Assembly: GCA_900467745.1 (NCBI GenBank)
Contig: UBQW01000013.1
Coordinates: 61,552-125,551, forward strand
Source of the DNA: Hyphomicrobiales bacterium
GTDB lineage: Bacteria; Pseudomonadota; Alphaproteobacteria; Rhizobiales; Rhizobiaceae
DNA: 64,000 nucleotides
Direction: 5' to 3'
Part shown: piece by piece, positions 53,900 to 64,000 of the stretch
Layout: each line of letters starts with the position of its first letter
How positions within the stretch are numbered: the first letter of the stretch is position 1
Position numbers and translations under genes: made by a program
The notes under the pieces: generated by a model
Told to the model about the DNA's origin: nothing
Seen by the model: only the letters and a program-made list of their open reading frames with translations
The model's database searches: none

Positions 53900-54784
53900 A
53901 TGACGCGCCTCACCGAAAAGCCGACCGCGATGGAAACCCTGCTCGCGACACTCGATCTGGAGCCGATCGAGGTCGATATCTTCCGCGGCACCAGCCCGCA
54001 GGTGGGATGGCAGCGGGTGTTCGGCGGGCAGGTGATCGCGCAGGCGCTGATGGCGGCGCAGCGCACCGTCGACATTGAGCGGCTGGTGCATTCGCTGCAT
54101 GCCTATTTCATGCGGCCGGGAGACCCCTCGGTGCCGATCATCTACCAGGTCGAGCGCATCCGCGACGGGTCGAGCTTCAACACCCGCCGCGTCGTCGCCA
54201 TTCAGCACGGCAAGGCGATCTTCGCGCTGTCGGCTTCGTTCCAGATCGAGGAGCCCGGCTTCGAGCACCAGGTCGCCATGCCCGATGTGCCGATGCCCGA
54301 GACGCTGATCGACGAGAACGAGATCGCCAAGCGCTATCTCGCGCATGCGCCCGAGGCGATCCGCAAATATTGGGGCCGCGAGCGGCCGATCGAGATCCGG
54401 CCGGTCTCGCTCACGCATTATTTCTCCGACAAGAAGCTTGATCCGCTGCAGCATGTCTGGGTGCGCGCCAATGGTCCGGTTCCCGATGACCGGCACGCCC
54501 AGGCGGCGGTGCTTGCGTATATCTCCGACATGACGCTGCTCGACACGTCGCTCTACCCGCACGGTACCTCGATCTTCGACCAGACGATCCAGGTCGCCAG
54601 CCTCGACCACTCCATGTGGTTCCACCGCCCGGTCAAGCTCGACGACTGGCTCCTTTATACACAGGACAGCCCGTCCGCATCCGGTGCGCGAGGTTTGACG
54701 CGCGGTAGCCTCTATACGCGAGATGGCGTGCTCATTGCGTCGGTGGCGCAGGAGGGTCTGATTCGTAAAAGGGCAAATGACTAA
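53900..54784 (+). CDS. tesB: Acyl-CoA thioesterase II
   Basis: 294 residues from ATG 53900. Double hot-dog fold: QVGWQRVFGGQVIAQALMAA, VHSLHAYFMRPGDP, then the second half HAQAAVLAYISDMTLLDTSL and LDHSMWFHRPVKLDDWLLY. Asp and Gln/Thr catalytic positions are in these blocks. Hydrolyses medium to long acyl-CoAs. ccggag lies before the start. The frame opens earlier but would cross the palindrome. Confidence 0.95.
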   Translation: MTRLTEKPTAMETLLATLDLEPIEVDIFRGTSPQVGWQRVFGGQVIAQALMAAQRTVDIERLVHSLHAYFMRPGDPSVPIIYQVERIRDGSSFNTRRVVAIQHGKAIFALSASFQIEEPGFEHQVAMPDVPMPETLIDENEIAKRYLAHAPEAIRKYWGRERPIEIRPVSLTHYFSDKKLDPLQHVWVRANGPVPDDRHAQAAVLAYISDMTLLDTSLYPHGTSIFDQTIQVASLDHSMWFHRPVKLDDWLLYTQDSPSASGARGLTRGSLYTRDGVLIASVAQEGLIRKRAND

Positions 54785-54907
54785 TTTGGATGCAAATTTA
54801 ATCGTTTGTGTATTTTTTGAGCGATTATTAGGCAATCACTTGCCTGTTTAATGGCGCCTGCAAATATATTCCTTGTTTTTCAATACCTTAACAAATCGTT
54901 TCGAATC

Positions 54908-54923
54908 TGGCACGGGCCTTGAA
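54908..54923 (+). promoter_or_regulatory. Sigma-54-like promoter of glnK-amtB
   Basis: TGGCAC (54908-54913), N5, TTGAA. This matches TGGCAC-N5-TTGCW except for the -12 C. The start point would be about 70 bases before glnK. glnK-amtB is a classic NtrC/sigma-54 target. Confidence 0.6.
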
Positions 54924-54989
54924 TGTAAGAGGTCGGTCGCTGGTCGCAAACGGCAGTGGCAAGGAGAGTCGGCTCCGTGCCGAGGGTAA

Positions 54990-55346
<357 letters not shown>

Positions 55347-55375
55347 GTAACGGTAGAGCCAAGGAGCTTTTCTCT

Positions 55376-56740
55376 ATGTCAATTTCGAAGTTTTCTCCCA
55401 CTCTGGCGCGCCTTGCAACTGCGTCCGCAGCGCTTCTCGCGCCGGTCGTCGCTTTCGCGCAGGATGCCGCCACCGCTGCCGCTCCGGCCGCCGCCGCCGC
55501 ACCCGTTCCGGACAAGGGCGACACCACTTTCATGTTCGTCTCGACCATCCTGGTGCTGTTCATGCTGGTTCCGGGCCTCGCACTGTTCTACGGCGGCCTG
55601 GTCCGCGCCAAGAACATGCTTTCGGTCCTGATGCAGTGCACGATGATCGGCGCCGTCATGATGCTGATCTGGGTCATTTACGGCTATTCCTTCGCCTTCG
55701 GCGGCTCGGAAAGCGCATACTGGGGCGGTACCGCCAAGCTGTTCCTCTCCGGCGTAACCAAGGAAACGACGGCAGCCACCTTCTCGCAGGGCGTCGTCAT
55801 TCCTGAGTTCATCTTCGTGATGTTCCAGATGACCTTCGCCGCCATCACGCCTGCTCTGATCGTCGGCGCATTCGCCGAGCGCATCAAGTTCTCGGCCGCG
55901 GTGCTCTTCTGCGCGCTGTGGGCAACCTTCGTCTACTTCCCGGTCGCACACATGGTCTGGGACGCAAACGGCCTGCTCTTCAAGATGGGCGCGCTCGACT
56001 TCGCAGGCGGCACGGTCGTTCACATCAACGCCGGTATCGCCGGTCTGGTTGGTGCGATCCTCGTCGGCAAGCGCATCGGCTTCGGCAAGGACATGATGGC
56101 TCCGCACTCGATGACGCTCACCATGGTTGGCGCCTCGATGCTCTGGGTCGGCTGGTTCGGCTTCAACGCCGGCTCCAACCTCGAAGCTTCCGGCGGCGCG
56201 ATGCTCGCAACCGTCAACACCTTCGTCGCAACCGCCGCTGCCATCGTATCGTGGGCTGCCGTCGAAACGATGACCCGCGGCAAGGCCTCCATGCTCGGTG
56301 GCGCTTCCGGCATGGTCGCCGGTCTGGTCGCCATCACGCCTGCTGCCGGCATCGTCGGCCCGATGGGCGCGATCGTCATGGGTCTCATCGTCTCGCCGCT
56401 TTGCTACTTCTTCGTCTCCGTGGTGAAGAACAAGTTCGGCTACGACGACACGGCTGACGTCTTCGGCGTTCACGGCGTCGGCGGCATCTTCGGCGCGATC
56501 TTCACCGGCATCTTCGCCAGCGCATCGCTCGGTGGCGTCGGTTACGCCGAAGGCGTGACGATGGGTGGCCAGGTCATGACCCAGCTCACCGCCGTTGCAA
56601 TCACCGTCGTATGGTGCGGCATCGGTTCGGCGATCCTCTACAAGATCGTCGATGTCATCGTCGGCCTGCGCGTCGCCGTCGAAGCCGAACGCGAAGGTCT
56701 CGACCTCGCTACGCATGGCGAAGCCGCTTACCACTCCTAA
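55376..56740 (+). CDS. amtB: Ammonium transporter
   Basis: 454 residues. Signal-like N-terminus ending FAQDAA, then 11 helices. Conserved blocks are VPGLALFYGGLVRAKN, VYFPVAHMVWDANG, DFAGGTVVHINAG (pore His) and VFGVHGVGGIFGAI (second pore His). AAGGAG ribosome site. Second gene of the glnK operon, followed by a terminator at 56816. Confidence 0.97.
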   Translation: MSISKFSPTLARLATASAALLAPVVAFAQDAATAAAPAAAAAPVPDKGDTTFMFVSTILVLFMLVPGLALFYGGLVRAKNMLSVLMQCTMIGAVMMLIWVIYGYSFAFGGSESAYWGGTAKLFLSGVTKETTAATFSQGVVIPEFIFVMFQMTFAAITPALIVGAFAERIKFSAAVLFCALWATFVYFPVAHMVWDANGLLFKMGALDFAGGTVVHINAGIAGLVGAILVGKRIGFGKDMMAPHSMTLTMVGASMLWVGWFGFNAGSNLEASGGAMLATVNTFVATAAAIVSWAAVETMTRGKASMLGGASGMVAGLVAITPAAGIVGPMGAIVMGLIVSPLCYFFVSVVKNKFGYDDTADVFGVHGVGGIFGAIFTGIFASASLGGVGYAEGVTMGGQVMTQLTAVAITVVWCGIGSAILYKIVDVIVGLRVAVEAEREGLDLATHGEAAYHS

Positions 56741-56815
56741 GCAAGGCTTGCGGCGCTCAAAAATGGGCGCCGCTCAACAGCCCGTCGCGGCTTGATCAAC
56801 AGTTGAGCCGCTCTT

Positions 56816-56849
56816 GGCCCGGACCTTTCAAAGGTTCGGGCCTTTTTAT
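56816..56849 (+). terminator. Terminator of glnK-amtB
   Basis: ggcccggacctt pairs with aaggttcgggcc (one mismatch) around a short loop, then tttttattt. It is 75 bases after the amtB stop. Confidence 0.88.
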
Positions 56850-56980
56850 TTCCGTATCCGTCGACCAGCCCGCTCATGGTTAACATCGCTTTAACTGTCC
56901 TTTGGTTAGGTGGAGCGGACGCATTGGGCGCGAAGCGCATTGGCGATTCGCACGCATCAGGCATTGGACGGGTACAACAC

Positions 56981-59665
56981 ATGGCAAGAAGCACATCGCC
57001 AGCAATGGATGGCCGGCCGGACCGTTTCTCCCTTTCGGGGTTCATTTTCCGGCAGGCGCAGACCCTTTTGGGGTTTGCCATCTTCATTGCGCTGGCACTG
57101 GCCGTCGCGGCTTTGGCGACCTGGAACGTCGCCGATCCGAGCTATTCCTACGCCACCGGCAACGAGCCCACCAATGTGCTCGGCTATAGCGGTGCCGCGT
57201 TTGCCGATATCCTGATGCAGTTTTTCGGCCTTGCGAGCGTGGTTGCGCTGCTGCCCGTCGTCGCCTGGGCGCTGGCGCTGATCTCCGGCCGCCGCTTCAC
57301 CCGCATTCCGGCGCGCGCCGCCGCCTGGGGCCTTGGCTCCGTTCTCTCCTGCGCCGTTCTCGGCTGCTTTCCGCCGCCGCTCACCTGGCCGATCCCCAAC
57401 GGCATCGGCGGCGTTATCGGCGACATGATCCTGCGCTTCCCGGCTTTGTTCGTCGGCGCCTATCCGACCGGAACCTTCGCCACCGCCGTCGGCTGCATCT
57501 TCGCGGTGCCTTGCGCCTGGACGATGCTCTTTGCCGCTGGCATCGTCGGCCGCACCGAAGAGGAAGAGGCCGAAGAGGAAGAAGAAAACTACGCCGCCAG
57601 CCGCTCCAAGCTGCGCTCGGTGGGCGATGAGGACGAGGAAGACGACGAGGGCGGCTGGCTTGCCTTCGGCGCGCTGACGCATGCCTGGTACATGAGCCAG
57701 GCCCGCATGCGGCGCATGCTCGGCATGGGTCCGCGCAAGCGCAAGCTCGATGATTACGACGCGCCCTACGATTTCAACGATGACGAGTTCGGCAAGCTCA
57801 ACGAGCCGGTGCGCGCCAAGGCGCCCCAACGCGGCGAGCGCATGGATCCCTCGATGGATCCGTCGATCGCTCCGCGGGCCGGTTCGCCGCGCCGCGTGGT
57901 CTCGGCGCCGTCGATCTCGCTCAACGACGATGACGACGACGATATGGGCTATGACGGCGACATGCCGCCGCGCCCGGCCGATATCCTGCCCGACGACGAG
58001 GACGACAATGGCTGGATGATGCGTGCGCCTGCCAAGCAGGCCGGCGGTCGCGCCGAGCCGCGCGTGCAGCAGGCCGCTCAGCGCCCCAAGCTCGGCGCCC
58101 GCATCGAGCGCGAGCAGCAGGGCTCCTTCATTCGCCCCGAAGGCTTCCAGTTGCCGTCCATGCACCTGCTGGCGGAGCCCAAGGCCGTCGTGCGCGATTC
58201 GACGCTGTCGGCGGATGCGCTGGAGCAGAACGCCCGCATGCTGGAAGGCGTGCTTGAGGATTTCGGCGTCAAGGGCGAGATCATCCACGTTCGACCCGGC
58301 CCCGTCGTCACGCTCTACGAACTGGAGCCGGCCCCCGGCATCAAGTCGTCGCGCGTCATCGGCCTTGCCGACGACATCGCCCGCTCGATGAGCGCGATCG
58401 CCGCCCGCGTCGCCGTCGTGCCCGGCCGCAACGCCATCGGCATCGAACTGCCGAACAATATCCGCGAGACCGTCTACCTGCGCGAGATGATCGCCTCCAG
58501 AGATTTCGAGACCTCCAAGGCCAAGCTCGCCATGGCGCTCGGCAAGACGATCGGCGGCGAAGCCGTCATCGCCGACCTCGCCAAGATGCCGCATCTGCTC
58601 GTCGCCGGCACCACCGGCTCGGGTAAATCGGTCGCCATCAACACCATGATCCTGTCGCTGCTCTACCGGATGACGCCGGAGCAGTGCCGCCTGATCATGA
58701 TCGATCCGAAGATGCTCGAACTCTCCGTCTATGACGGCATTCCGCATCTGCTCTCGCCCGTCGTCACCGATCCGAAGAAGGCCGTCGTGGCGCTGAAGTG
58801 GACGGTGCGCGAGATGGAAGAGCGCTACAAGAAGATGTCGAAGATCGGTGTGCGCAACATCGACGGCTTCAATTCGCGCGTGGAGCAGGCGCTCGCCAAG
58901 GGCGAGGCGATCTCGCGCACCGTGCAGACGGGCTTCGACCGGGAGACCGGCGAGGCGATGTACGAGACGGAAGAGTTTGACCTGAAGCCGCTGCCCTATA
59001 TCGTCGTCATCATCGACGAAATGGCCGACCTGATGATGGTCGCCGGCAAGGATATCGAGGGCGCCGTACAGCGCCTGGCGCAGATGGCGCGTGCTGCCGG
59101 CATCCATGTCATCATGGCAACGCAGCGTCCCTCCGTCGACGTCATTACCGGCACGATCAAGGCCAACTTCCCGACCCGCATCTCCTTCCAGGTGACGTCC
59201 AAGATCGACAGCCGTACCATTCTGGGCGAGCAGGGCGCCGAGCAGCTTCTCGGCATGGGCGACATGCTCTACATGGCCGGCGGCGGCCGCATCCAGCGCG
59301 TCCACGGTCCGTTCGTGGCCGATGGCGAGGTGGAAGACATCGTCGCCTACCTGAAGACGCAGGGCGCGCCGCAATATCTCGATGCCATCACCGCCGATGA
59401 CGACGAGGATGGCGACTACGGCGGCGGACCCTCCGGCACCGGCAATCTCGCCGACAGCGATGACCCTTACGACCAGGCCGTTGCCATCGTCCTGCGCGAC
59501 GGAAAGGCCTCAACCTCCTACGTCCAGCGCCGTCTCGGCATCGGCTACAACCGTGCGGCGTCGCTTATCGAGCGGATGGAGCAGGAGGGCATCATCGGCC
59601 CAGCCAACCATGCCGGCAAGCGCGAGATCCTGGTTCCCACCGAAGGCGATATTCTCGACCGGTAA
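56981..59665 (+). CDS. ftsK: DNA translocase FtsK
   Basis: 894 residues from ATG 56981. Four N-terminal helices (to about residue 190), an acidic, Pro-rich linker with several Glu/Asp runs (~195-380), then the motor: Walker [10 protein letters not shown] near residue 545, Walker [12 protein letters not shown] near 675, and the DNA-orienting winged-helix gamma domain at the C-terminus ([19 protein letters not shown]). Couples chromosome dimer resolution and septation. Short linker compared with enterobacterial FtsK, usual for rhizobia. Confidence 0.96.
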   Translation: MARSTSPAMDGRPDRFSLSGFIFRQAQTLLGFAIFIALALAVAALATWNVADPSYSYATGNEPTNVLGYSGAAFADILMQFFGLASVVALLPVVAWALALISGRRFTRIPARAAAWGLGSVLSCAVLGCFPPPLTWPIPNGIGGVIGDMILRFPALFVGAYPTGTFATAVGCIFAVPCAWTMLFAAGIVGRTEEEEAEEEEENYAASRSKLRSVGDEDEEDDEGGWLAFGALTHAWYMSQARMRRMLGMGPRKRKLDDYDAPYDFNDDEFGKLNEPVRAKAPQRGERMDPSMDPSIAPRAGSPRRVVSAPSISLNDDDDDDMGYDGDMPPRPADILPDDEDDNGWMMRAPAKQAGGRAEPRVQQAAQRPKLGARIEREQQGSFIRPEGFQLPSMHLLAEPKAVVRDSTLSADALEQNARMLEGVLEDFGVKGEIIHVRPGPVVTLYELEPAPGIKSSRVIGLADDIARSMSAIAARVAVVPGRNAIGIELPNNIRETVYLREMIASRDFETSKAKLAMALGKTIGGEAVIADLAKMPHLLVAGTTGSGKSVAINTMILSLLYRMTPEQCRLIMIDPKMLELSVYDGIPHLLSPVVTDPKKAVVALKWTVREMEERYKKMSKIGVRNIDGFNSRVEQALAKGEAISRTVQTGFDRETGEAMYETEEFDLKPLPYIVVIIDEMADLMMVAGKDIEGAVQRLAQMARAAGIHVIMATQRPSVDVITGTIKANFPTRISFQVTSKIDSRTILGEQGAEQLLGMGDMLYMAGGGRIQRVHGPFVADGEVEDIVAYLKTQGAPQYLDAITADDDEDGDYGGGPSGTGNLADSDDPYDQAVAIVLRDGKASTSYVQRRLGIGYNRAASLIERMEQEGIIGPANHAGKREILVPTEGDILDR

Positions 59666-59833
59666 GGGCGTGCGCGCCCTTGATTCCGGCATTTTCAGCG
59701 CGATTTATCTCGCATGTACTGGTCCTTCACGGAAACCTGATCGGCGCGAAAACGTTACCTTTGGCCGGTCGCGCCAGGACGCCATGAAGACGCCGCGTTT
59801 CGGCAGCATGCAGACTGCATAAAGGAGACTTTC

Positions 59834-60508
59834 ATGAACCACTCCGACACATTCCTGGACCGCTTCACGCTGACACGGCGCCACATGCTGGGCGCGCTTG
59901 CTGTCGCGGCTGCGTCCACCGCGCTGCCGCTCAACGTCTTCGCCCAGGCGGCCGCGGCTGCGTCCACAAGCGGCACCGCGCAGGCGATCGCCGACCACTT
60001 CTCCTCGGTCGCCACGATGCAGGGCGAGTTCGTGCAGTTCGGCCCCAAGGGCGAGCAGACAGGCGGCAAATTCTTCATCCAGCGCCCCGGCAAGCTGCGC
60101 TTCAACTACGACGACCCGTCGCCGATCCGGGTGATCGCCGATGGCAAGAACGTGGCGATCGGCAACATGAAGCTGAAGACCTGGGATCTTTACCCGCTGT
60201 CGAAAACGCCGCTCAGCCTGCTTCTCGCACAGAAGATCGACCTGTCGGCCGGCTCGGTGAAGAGCGTCAAGGAAGAGTCCGACCTGACGACCATCGCGCT
60301 CGGCAACAACACCGTTTTCGGCAATTCGACCATCACCATGATGTTCGACCCGAAGACCTATGATCTGCGCCAGTGGACGATCACCGACAACCAGGGCAAA
60401 GACACTTCCGTCATGGTGTTCAACGTCAAGACCGGCGTGCAGTTCGACGACAAGGTGTTCAAGGTGCCTTACGAGGTGATCCCGGGGACGGCTGCCTATC
60501 GCGATTGA
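59834..60508 (+). CDS. lolA: LolA-like outer-membrane lipoprotein carrier
   Basis: 224 residues. The N-terminus LTRRHMLGALAVAAASTALPLN carries a twin Arg, so export by Tat is possible, with cleavage after FAQA. The mature part has the LolA half-barrel: MQGEFVQFGPKGEQTGGKFFIQRPG (described in parts), LRFNYDDPSPIRVIADGKNV and the YPLSKTPLSLLL segment. AAAGGAGA precedes the ATG. Carries lipoproteins across the periplasm. Located directly after ftsK, as in many proteobacteria. Confidence 0.92.
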   Translation: MNHSDTFLDRFTLTRRHMLGALAVAAASTALPLNVFAQAAAAASTSGTAQAIADHFSSVATMQGEFVQFGPKGEQTGGKFFIQRPGKLRFNYDDPSPIRVIADGKNVAIGNMKLKTWDLYPLSKTPLSLLLAQKIDLSAGSVKSVKEESDLTTIALGNNTVFGNSTITMMFDPKTYDLRQWTITDNQGKDTSVMVFNVKTGVQFDDKVFKVPYEVIPGTAAYRD

Positions 60509-61249
60509 TGGTTGGCTGGGGAGTGTCGATATCTCCCTGCCCTCATTCCTTTGCCCAAGCTTCGCTCGGGCGATGTCACAGGAAACAAGCCACGGCGCGT
60601 CCGCGCCGTGCATGAATGACCCAGTGTTATATCAGAAGAAGAGTCTCTCGCCGCGCAGACGCGCGTCGGCTGGATTCCCGCCACAAGGGCGAGAATGAGG
60701 GAGGATGGGTGGCCTCGGGCGTCCACAGTAGCCTACCACGACACCACAAAACCCCGCGCGGAGCAAAGCTCGGCGACGGTAGCGGGCGGGATCCCATGAA
60801 AGTGGGAATGGGCAGGCGGCATTGTATCAGTGGTATGTGTGTCAGGCGTTTCCACCTGCCCGATTGCTCTAAGATTTCCGGGTCGTCCGGGCCGACAGGA
60901 GCGTCTCTCGGCCTTTCCTTGCCGGATGATCCCTTGGCCCTGACGGCCTTGGAACCACCTCTTCACAACCATCACCGAACGCCGGATGCCAACCTTGGCG
61001 TGACCGGTTCGCGAACCCGGCTCCCTGTCCGATGACGTCACCAGTGTGTGGCGATTGCAGGTGACGGGGATGAACAAGCGTCGTGAATTCGGCTATCATG
61101 CTGATAATGTCGCGATGTTTCTTGGTCGTGCCGCGAAATTTTCCCCGTCGCAATGGTGACCGAGCGAGCGAATGGGCCGCGCACGCCGCCACTGGTAATT
61201 CCCGCGCATTTCCGCCATATACAGCCCAAACACACATGGACATGAGACA
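60509..61249. repeat. Intergenic stretch with rhizobial-type dispersed repeat DNA, no gene supported
   Basis: 741 bases. It contains hairpins gcccaagc/gctcgggc (60553-60571) and cacggcgcg/cgcgccgtg (60591-60610). The segment attcccgccacaagggcg plus gagaatgagggagg (about 60673-60706) has the look of repeats scattered between genes in this order; translated, it gives the familiar repeat-like HPSS...DSRHKGEN phrases. Open frames on both strands resemble no family. The dapF promoter should lie at the right end. Confidence 0.6.
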
Positions 61250-62161
61250 ATGAGCGCAACGGTCGAATTCGCGAGGATGAACGGGCTTGGCAACAAGATC
61301 CTGGTTGTCGACATGCGCGGGCGCAAGGACAAGGTGACGCCCGAAGCCGCGATCGCTCTCAATGCGGCTTCTGAGACCCAGTTCGACCAGATCATGGCGA
61401 TCCACGATCCGAAGGCCGAGGGCACCGATGCCTGGATCGATATCCTGAACTGCGACGGCACCAAGGCGCAGGCCTGCGGCAACGGCACGCGCTGCGTGGT
61501 GCAGGCGCTGTCGGCCGAGACCGGCCAGAAGGTCTTCACCTTCCAGACCGTCGCCGGCATCCTGAATGCCGCCGAGCACGAGGATGGAACGATCTCGGTC
61601 GACATGGGCAAGCCGGTGTTCCAGTGGGACAAGATCCCGCTCTCGGAAGAGTTCTTCGAGACCAGCCGCATCGAGCTGCAGATCGGACCGATCGACAATC
61701 CGGTGCTGCATTCGCCGTCGGCCATGTCGATCGGCAATCCGCACGCGATCTTCTGGGTCGACAGGGATCCGATGAGCTTCGATTTGGAGCGCTTCGGACC
61801 GCTGCTCGAAAATCACCCGATGTTTCCCGAGAAGGCCAATATCACGCTGGCGCAGGTCACCTCCGACGCAAGCCTGCGCACCCGCACCTGGGAGCGCGGC
61901 GCAGGCCTGACGCTCGCCTGCGGGTCGGCTGCCTGTGCGGCCGGCGTTTCCGCCGCGCGCACCGGCCGCACCGGCCGCAAGGTCACGATCGACGTCGCAA
62001 CCGCGCCAAGCCGGCAGCCGCTCACCATCGAATGGCGTGAGGACGACCATGTCGTCATGACCGGTCCCGCCGAATGGGAATGGTCCGGCACCGTCGATCC
62101 CGTGACCGGGGCGTGGCAGCGCGATGAGGCGGCCGAGGCTCCGGGGGCGGAAGCCAAGTGA
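61250..62161 (+). CDS. dapF: Diaminopimelate epimerase
   Basis: 303 residues. The two catalytic Cys are in [10 protein letters not shown] and [12 protein letters not shown], the hallmark of DapF. N-terminal [17 protein letters not shown] is typical. Converts LL- to meso-diaminopimelate for lysine and peptidoglycan. Its TGA overlaps the GTG start of mtaB. Confidence 0.97.
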   Translation: MSATVEFARMNGLGNKILVVDMRGRKDKVTPEAAIALNAASETQFDQIMAIHDPKAEGTDAWIDILNCDGTKAQACGNGTRCVVQALSAETGQKVFTFQTVAGILNAAEHEDGTISVDMGKPVFQWDKIPLSEEFFETSRIELQIGPIDNPVLHSPSAMSIGNPHAIFWVDRDPMSFDLERFGPLLENHPMFPEKANITLAQVTSDASLRTRTWERGAGLTLACGSAACAAGVSAARTGRTGRKVTIDVATAPSRQPLTIEWREDDHVVMTGPAEWEWSGTVDPVTGAWQRDEAAEAPGAEAK

Positions 62162-63432
62162 GCGGGGTCGAGGTCATCACCTTCGGCTGTCGTCTGAATA
62201 CCTACGAATCCGAAGTGATGCGGGCCGAGGCCGAAAAGGCGGGTTTGAACAACGCCATTCTGGTCAATACCTGCGCCGTGACGGGCGAGGCCGTGCGCCA
62301 GGCGCGCCAGGCGATCCGCCGCGCGCGTCGCGACAATCCTGAAGCCCGCATCATCGTCACCGGCTGTGCCGCACAGACCGAGAAACACACCTTCGCCGAG
62401 ATGGCCGAGGTCGACGCGGTGCTCGGCAACGAAGAGAAGCTCAAGAGCGCCAACTATCGCGCGCTGCCGGATTTCGGCGTCTCGGCGGAAGAGAAGCTGC
62501 GCGTCAACGACATCATGAGCGTCAAGGCCACCGCGCCGCAGATGGTCAAGCACATCGACGGCCACGTGCGCGCCTTCATCCAGGTGCAGAACGGCTGCGA
62601 CCACCGCTGCACCTTCTGCATCATCCCCTATGGCCGCGGCAATTCGCGCTCGGTGCCGATGGGATCGGTGGTCGATCAGGCGCGCAAGCTCACCGAAAGC
62701 GGTTATCGCGAGATCGTGCTGACCGGCGTCGACGCCACCAGCTACGGCGCCGACCTGCCGGGCGAGCCGACGCTCGGGTTGCTGGCGAAGACGCTTCTGA
62801 AGCAGATCCCCGATATCCGGCGTCTGCGTCTGTCGTCGATCGACAGCATCGAGGCGGACCGGCATCTTCTCGATCTCATCGCCGACGAAGCGCGCTTCAT
62901 GCCGCATCTGCACCTGTCGCTGCAGCATGGCGACGACATGATCCTGAAGCGGATGAAGCGCCGGCATTCCAGCGCCGATGCGCTTCATTTCGTCAACGAG
63001 GTCAGAAGGCTGCGGCCGGAGATCTCGATCGGCGCCGATATGATCGCCGGTTTCCCGACAGAGACGGAAGAGATGTTCGGCAATGCCGTGAGGCTCGCCG
63101 AGGACGCACAGATCGCGCATCTGCACGTCTTCCCCTACAGCCCGCGACCGGGAACGCCGGCGGCACGCATGCCGCAGCTCGACCGGGCGCTCGTCAAGGA
63201 GCGGGCGGCACGGCTGCGCGCCACTGGACATATGCTGCATCAGTCCCATCTCGATCGCATGGTCGGCACGCGGCAATGGCTGCTGGTGGAAAACAACGGA
63301 CTGGCGCATACGGAAAACTTCACGCTTGTCGCAGCGCCGGGCTTAAGCCCCCGCGCGCTGGTCGAGGTCGACATCGTCGGCCATAACGGCAAGCACCTCG
63401 ACATGCAACTGACGGCCGCCTCCGCGGCCTGA
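62158..63432 (+). CDS. mtaB: tRNA t6A37 methylthiotransferase
   Basis: 424 residues from GTG 62158. The N-terminal domain has three Cys for the auxiliary cluster ([28 protein letters not shown]). The radical SAM motif is [15 protein letters not shown], then a short TRAM-like end. The order and CRLN motif fit MtaB rather than MiaB or RimO. It adds the 2-methylthio group to t6A37 in tRNA. Coupled to dapF. Confidence 0.94.
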   Translation: MSGVEVITFGCRLNTYESEVMRAEAEKAGLNNAILVNTCAVTGEAVRQARQAIRRARRDNPEARIIVTGCAAQTEKHTFAEMAEVDAVLGNEEKLKSANYRALPDFGVSAEEKLRVNDIMSVKATAPQMVKHIDGHVRAFIQVQNGCDHRCTFCIIPYGRGNSRSVPMGSVVDQARKLTESGYREIVLTGVDATSYGADLPGEPTLGLLAKTLLKQIPDIRRLRLSSIDSIEADRHLLDLIADEARFMPHLHLSLQHGDDMILKRMKRRHSSADALHFVNEVRRLRPEISIGADMIAGFPTETEEMFGNAVRLAEDAQIAHLHVFPYSPRPGTPAARMPQLDRALVKERAARLRATGHMLHQSHLDRMVGTRQWLLVENNGLAHTENFTLVAAPGLSPRALVEVDIVGHNGKHLDMQLTAASAA

Positions 63433-63447
63433 CCTGACGGAATTCTC

Positions 63448-64000
63448 ATGGCGTTCAGCTTCATCAAAAAGGTCTTCACCTTCGGCCCCGACAAGACGGC
63501 GGAAGAGCAGGCGCCGGATCCGGTCGAGACCAAGGCCACCGAGGTCGCGGTCGAGCCGGTCGCGGAAGCGCCTGTTGTTGACGTGACGGCGCCGGTGCCA
63601 TCGGCGCCGATGGAGGACTTGCCTGTTGCCGCCGATCCGGTGTTGCCGGAGGAAGTGGAGACGGCCGGTGGACCTTCGGCGGATGGCGAGGGTGTTGCCG
63701 AGGACGAGGTTTCCGAGGATTTGCCGACGGCGCTGGCGACCGATGACGTCGGGCTGGTGCCGTTGTCCTTGCTGGAGGCTGAGGCGGAGGCGGAGCCTGT
63801 TGCCGAGGTTGATGCCGCTGACATCGAGGGTGCGGTACCCCCCTCTGTCCTGCCGGACATCTCCCCCACAAGGGGGGAGATCGACTCGCGGGAAGCTTCC
63901 GACCAGACCTCTGATGTTGATGAGAGTGGCAAGGCTGAGCCGTCAACCGACGAAACGGTCGAGGATGAAGCGAGCGAGCCCGCCCAGCCAATCTCCCCAC
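63448..64000 (+). CDS. ftsY: Signal recognition particle receptor FtsY, N-terminal part (runs off window)
   Basis: ATG 63448, 15 bases after mtaB. The first residues MAFSFIKKVFTFG match rhizobial FtsY. The next ~170 residues are the acidic, Ala/Glu/Val/Pro-rich A-domain, with no hydrophobic segment. The GTPase NG domain lies beyond the window. The frame is open to the last base. A palindromic intergenic-type repeat lies in frame inside this linker. Confidence 0.85.
   Translation, partial: MAFSFIKKVFTFGPDKTAEEQAPDPVETKATEVAVEPVAEAPVVDVTAPVPSAPMEDLPVAADPVLPEEVETAGGPSADGEGVAEDEVSEDLPTALATDDVGLVPLSLLEAEAEAEPVAEVDAADIEGAVPPSVLPDISPTRGEIDSREASDQTSDVDESGKAEPSTDETVEDEASEPAQPISP
63836..63890. repeat. 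Palindromic rhizobial repeat element inside ftsY linker
   Basis: ccctctgtcctgccggac followed by atctccccc-acaa-ggggggagat (63859-63881). This is a short palindromic element well known between genes in rhizobial genomes, and in translation the reverse strand gives the familiar SPLVGEMSGRTEGG. It keeps the ftsY frame open. The last bases of the window (aatctccccac) look like the start of a second copy. Confidence 0.7.

Noticed and set aside
56957..59374. 805-codon minus-strand open frame
   Set aside because: Shadow of ftsK, rich in Asp/Gly/Val/His with no domain.
60616..61035. 139-codon plus-strand open frame in the lolA-dapF gap
   Set aside because: The translation resembles that of dispersed repeats (DSRHKGEN) and no family. 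No ribosome site was seen.
60970..61040. tRNA-like patch on the minus strand (ggttcgcgaaccc)
   Set aside because: No acceptor or anticodon stem can be formed around it.

Overview
The window looks like chromosomal DNA from an alphaproteobacterium of the order Hyphomicrobiales (Rhizobium/Agrobacterium-like). The GC content is high. Supporting evidence includes a SAM-II riboswitch before metA, an RpoH2-type sigma factor, a Suv3/MgpS-type helicase, Irr- and EcfG-type promoter motifs, a dapF-mtaB-ftsY run, and a rhizobial palindromic repeat. Assignment to a species is not attempted. Most of the window is housekeeping DNA. The accessory part is about 27.2-37.7 kb.

Layout. 0-10.9 kb: galM (cut by the window start), riboswitch-controlled metA, an SbmA/YddA-like ABC protein with a degenerate ATPase domain, DUF5666 and SnoaL-like genes, a coupled thiamine pyrophosphokinase/ABC-F pair, an OmpW porin, and a MarR/MFS efflux pair sharing one operator. 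10.9-14.5 kb: TPP riboswitch plus thiBPQ thiamine importer. 14.7-24.7 kb: M48 protease lipoprotein, rpoH2 with an upstream EcfG-type promoter, carD, fdxA, an S4/Hsp15-like gene and helicase pair, a dense cluster of GANTC (CcrM) sites, DUF3309 and glycine-zipper envelope genes. 24.1-27.0 kb: efp facing its modification genes epmA-epmB.

27.2-36.5 kb is a tight co-directional cluster: acyl carrier protein, acyl-CoA-dehydrogenase-like flavoprotein, a seryl-tRNA-synthetase-like amino acid:carrier-protein ligase, a DUF1839 protein, a GH2 glycosidase and a fused flippase/double alpha-beta hydrolase. A GT4 glycosyltransferase lies convergent to it. The likely theme is activation of an amino acid on a carrier protein, its modification and transfer to a glycan or lipid-linked acceptor, and export. 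The product is unknown and this is the best candidate for an undescribed system.

37.8-47.4 kb: a stand-alone Lrp-type sensor domain and a LysR regulator opposite a lysine-catabolic operon (hglS, a pipecolate-oxidase-like FAD enzyme, an ALDH7-type dehydrogenase), then an Fe(III) ABC importer behind a palindrome matching the Irr (ICE) operator. 47.5-55 kb: cytoplasmic GH144-like glucanase, orphan HicB, tRNA-Gly(GCC), prolyl-tRNA editing protein, CnoX, LON-domain protein, Trm112-like protein, a 46-residue membrane peptide, a ubiquinone hydroxylase and tesB. 54.9-64 kb: glnK-amtB with a sigma-54-like promoter, ftsK, lolA, a repeat-bearing intergenic stretch, dapF, mtaB and the 5' part of ftsY. 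The ftsY linker contains an in-frame intergenic-type repeat.

All functional calls come from reading motifs in the sequence and from family knowledge. No database search was run.
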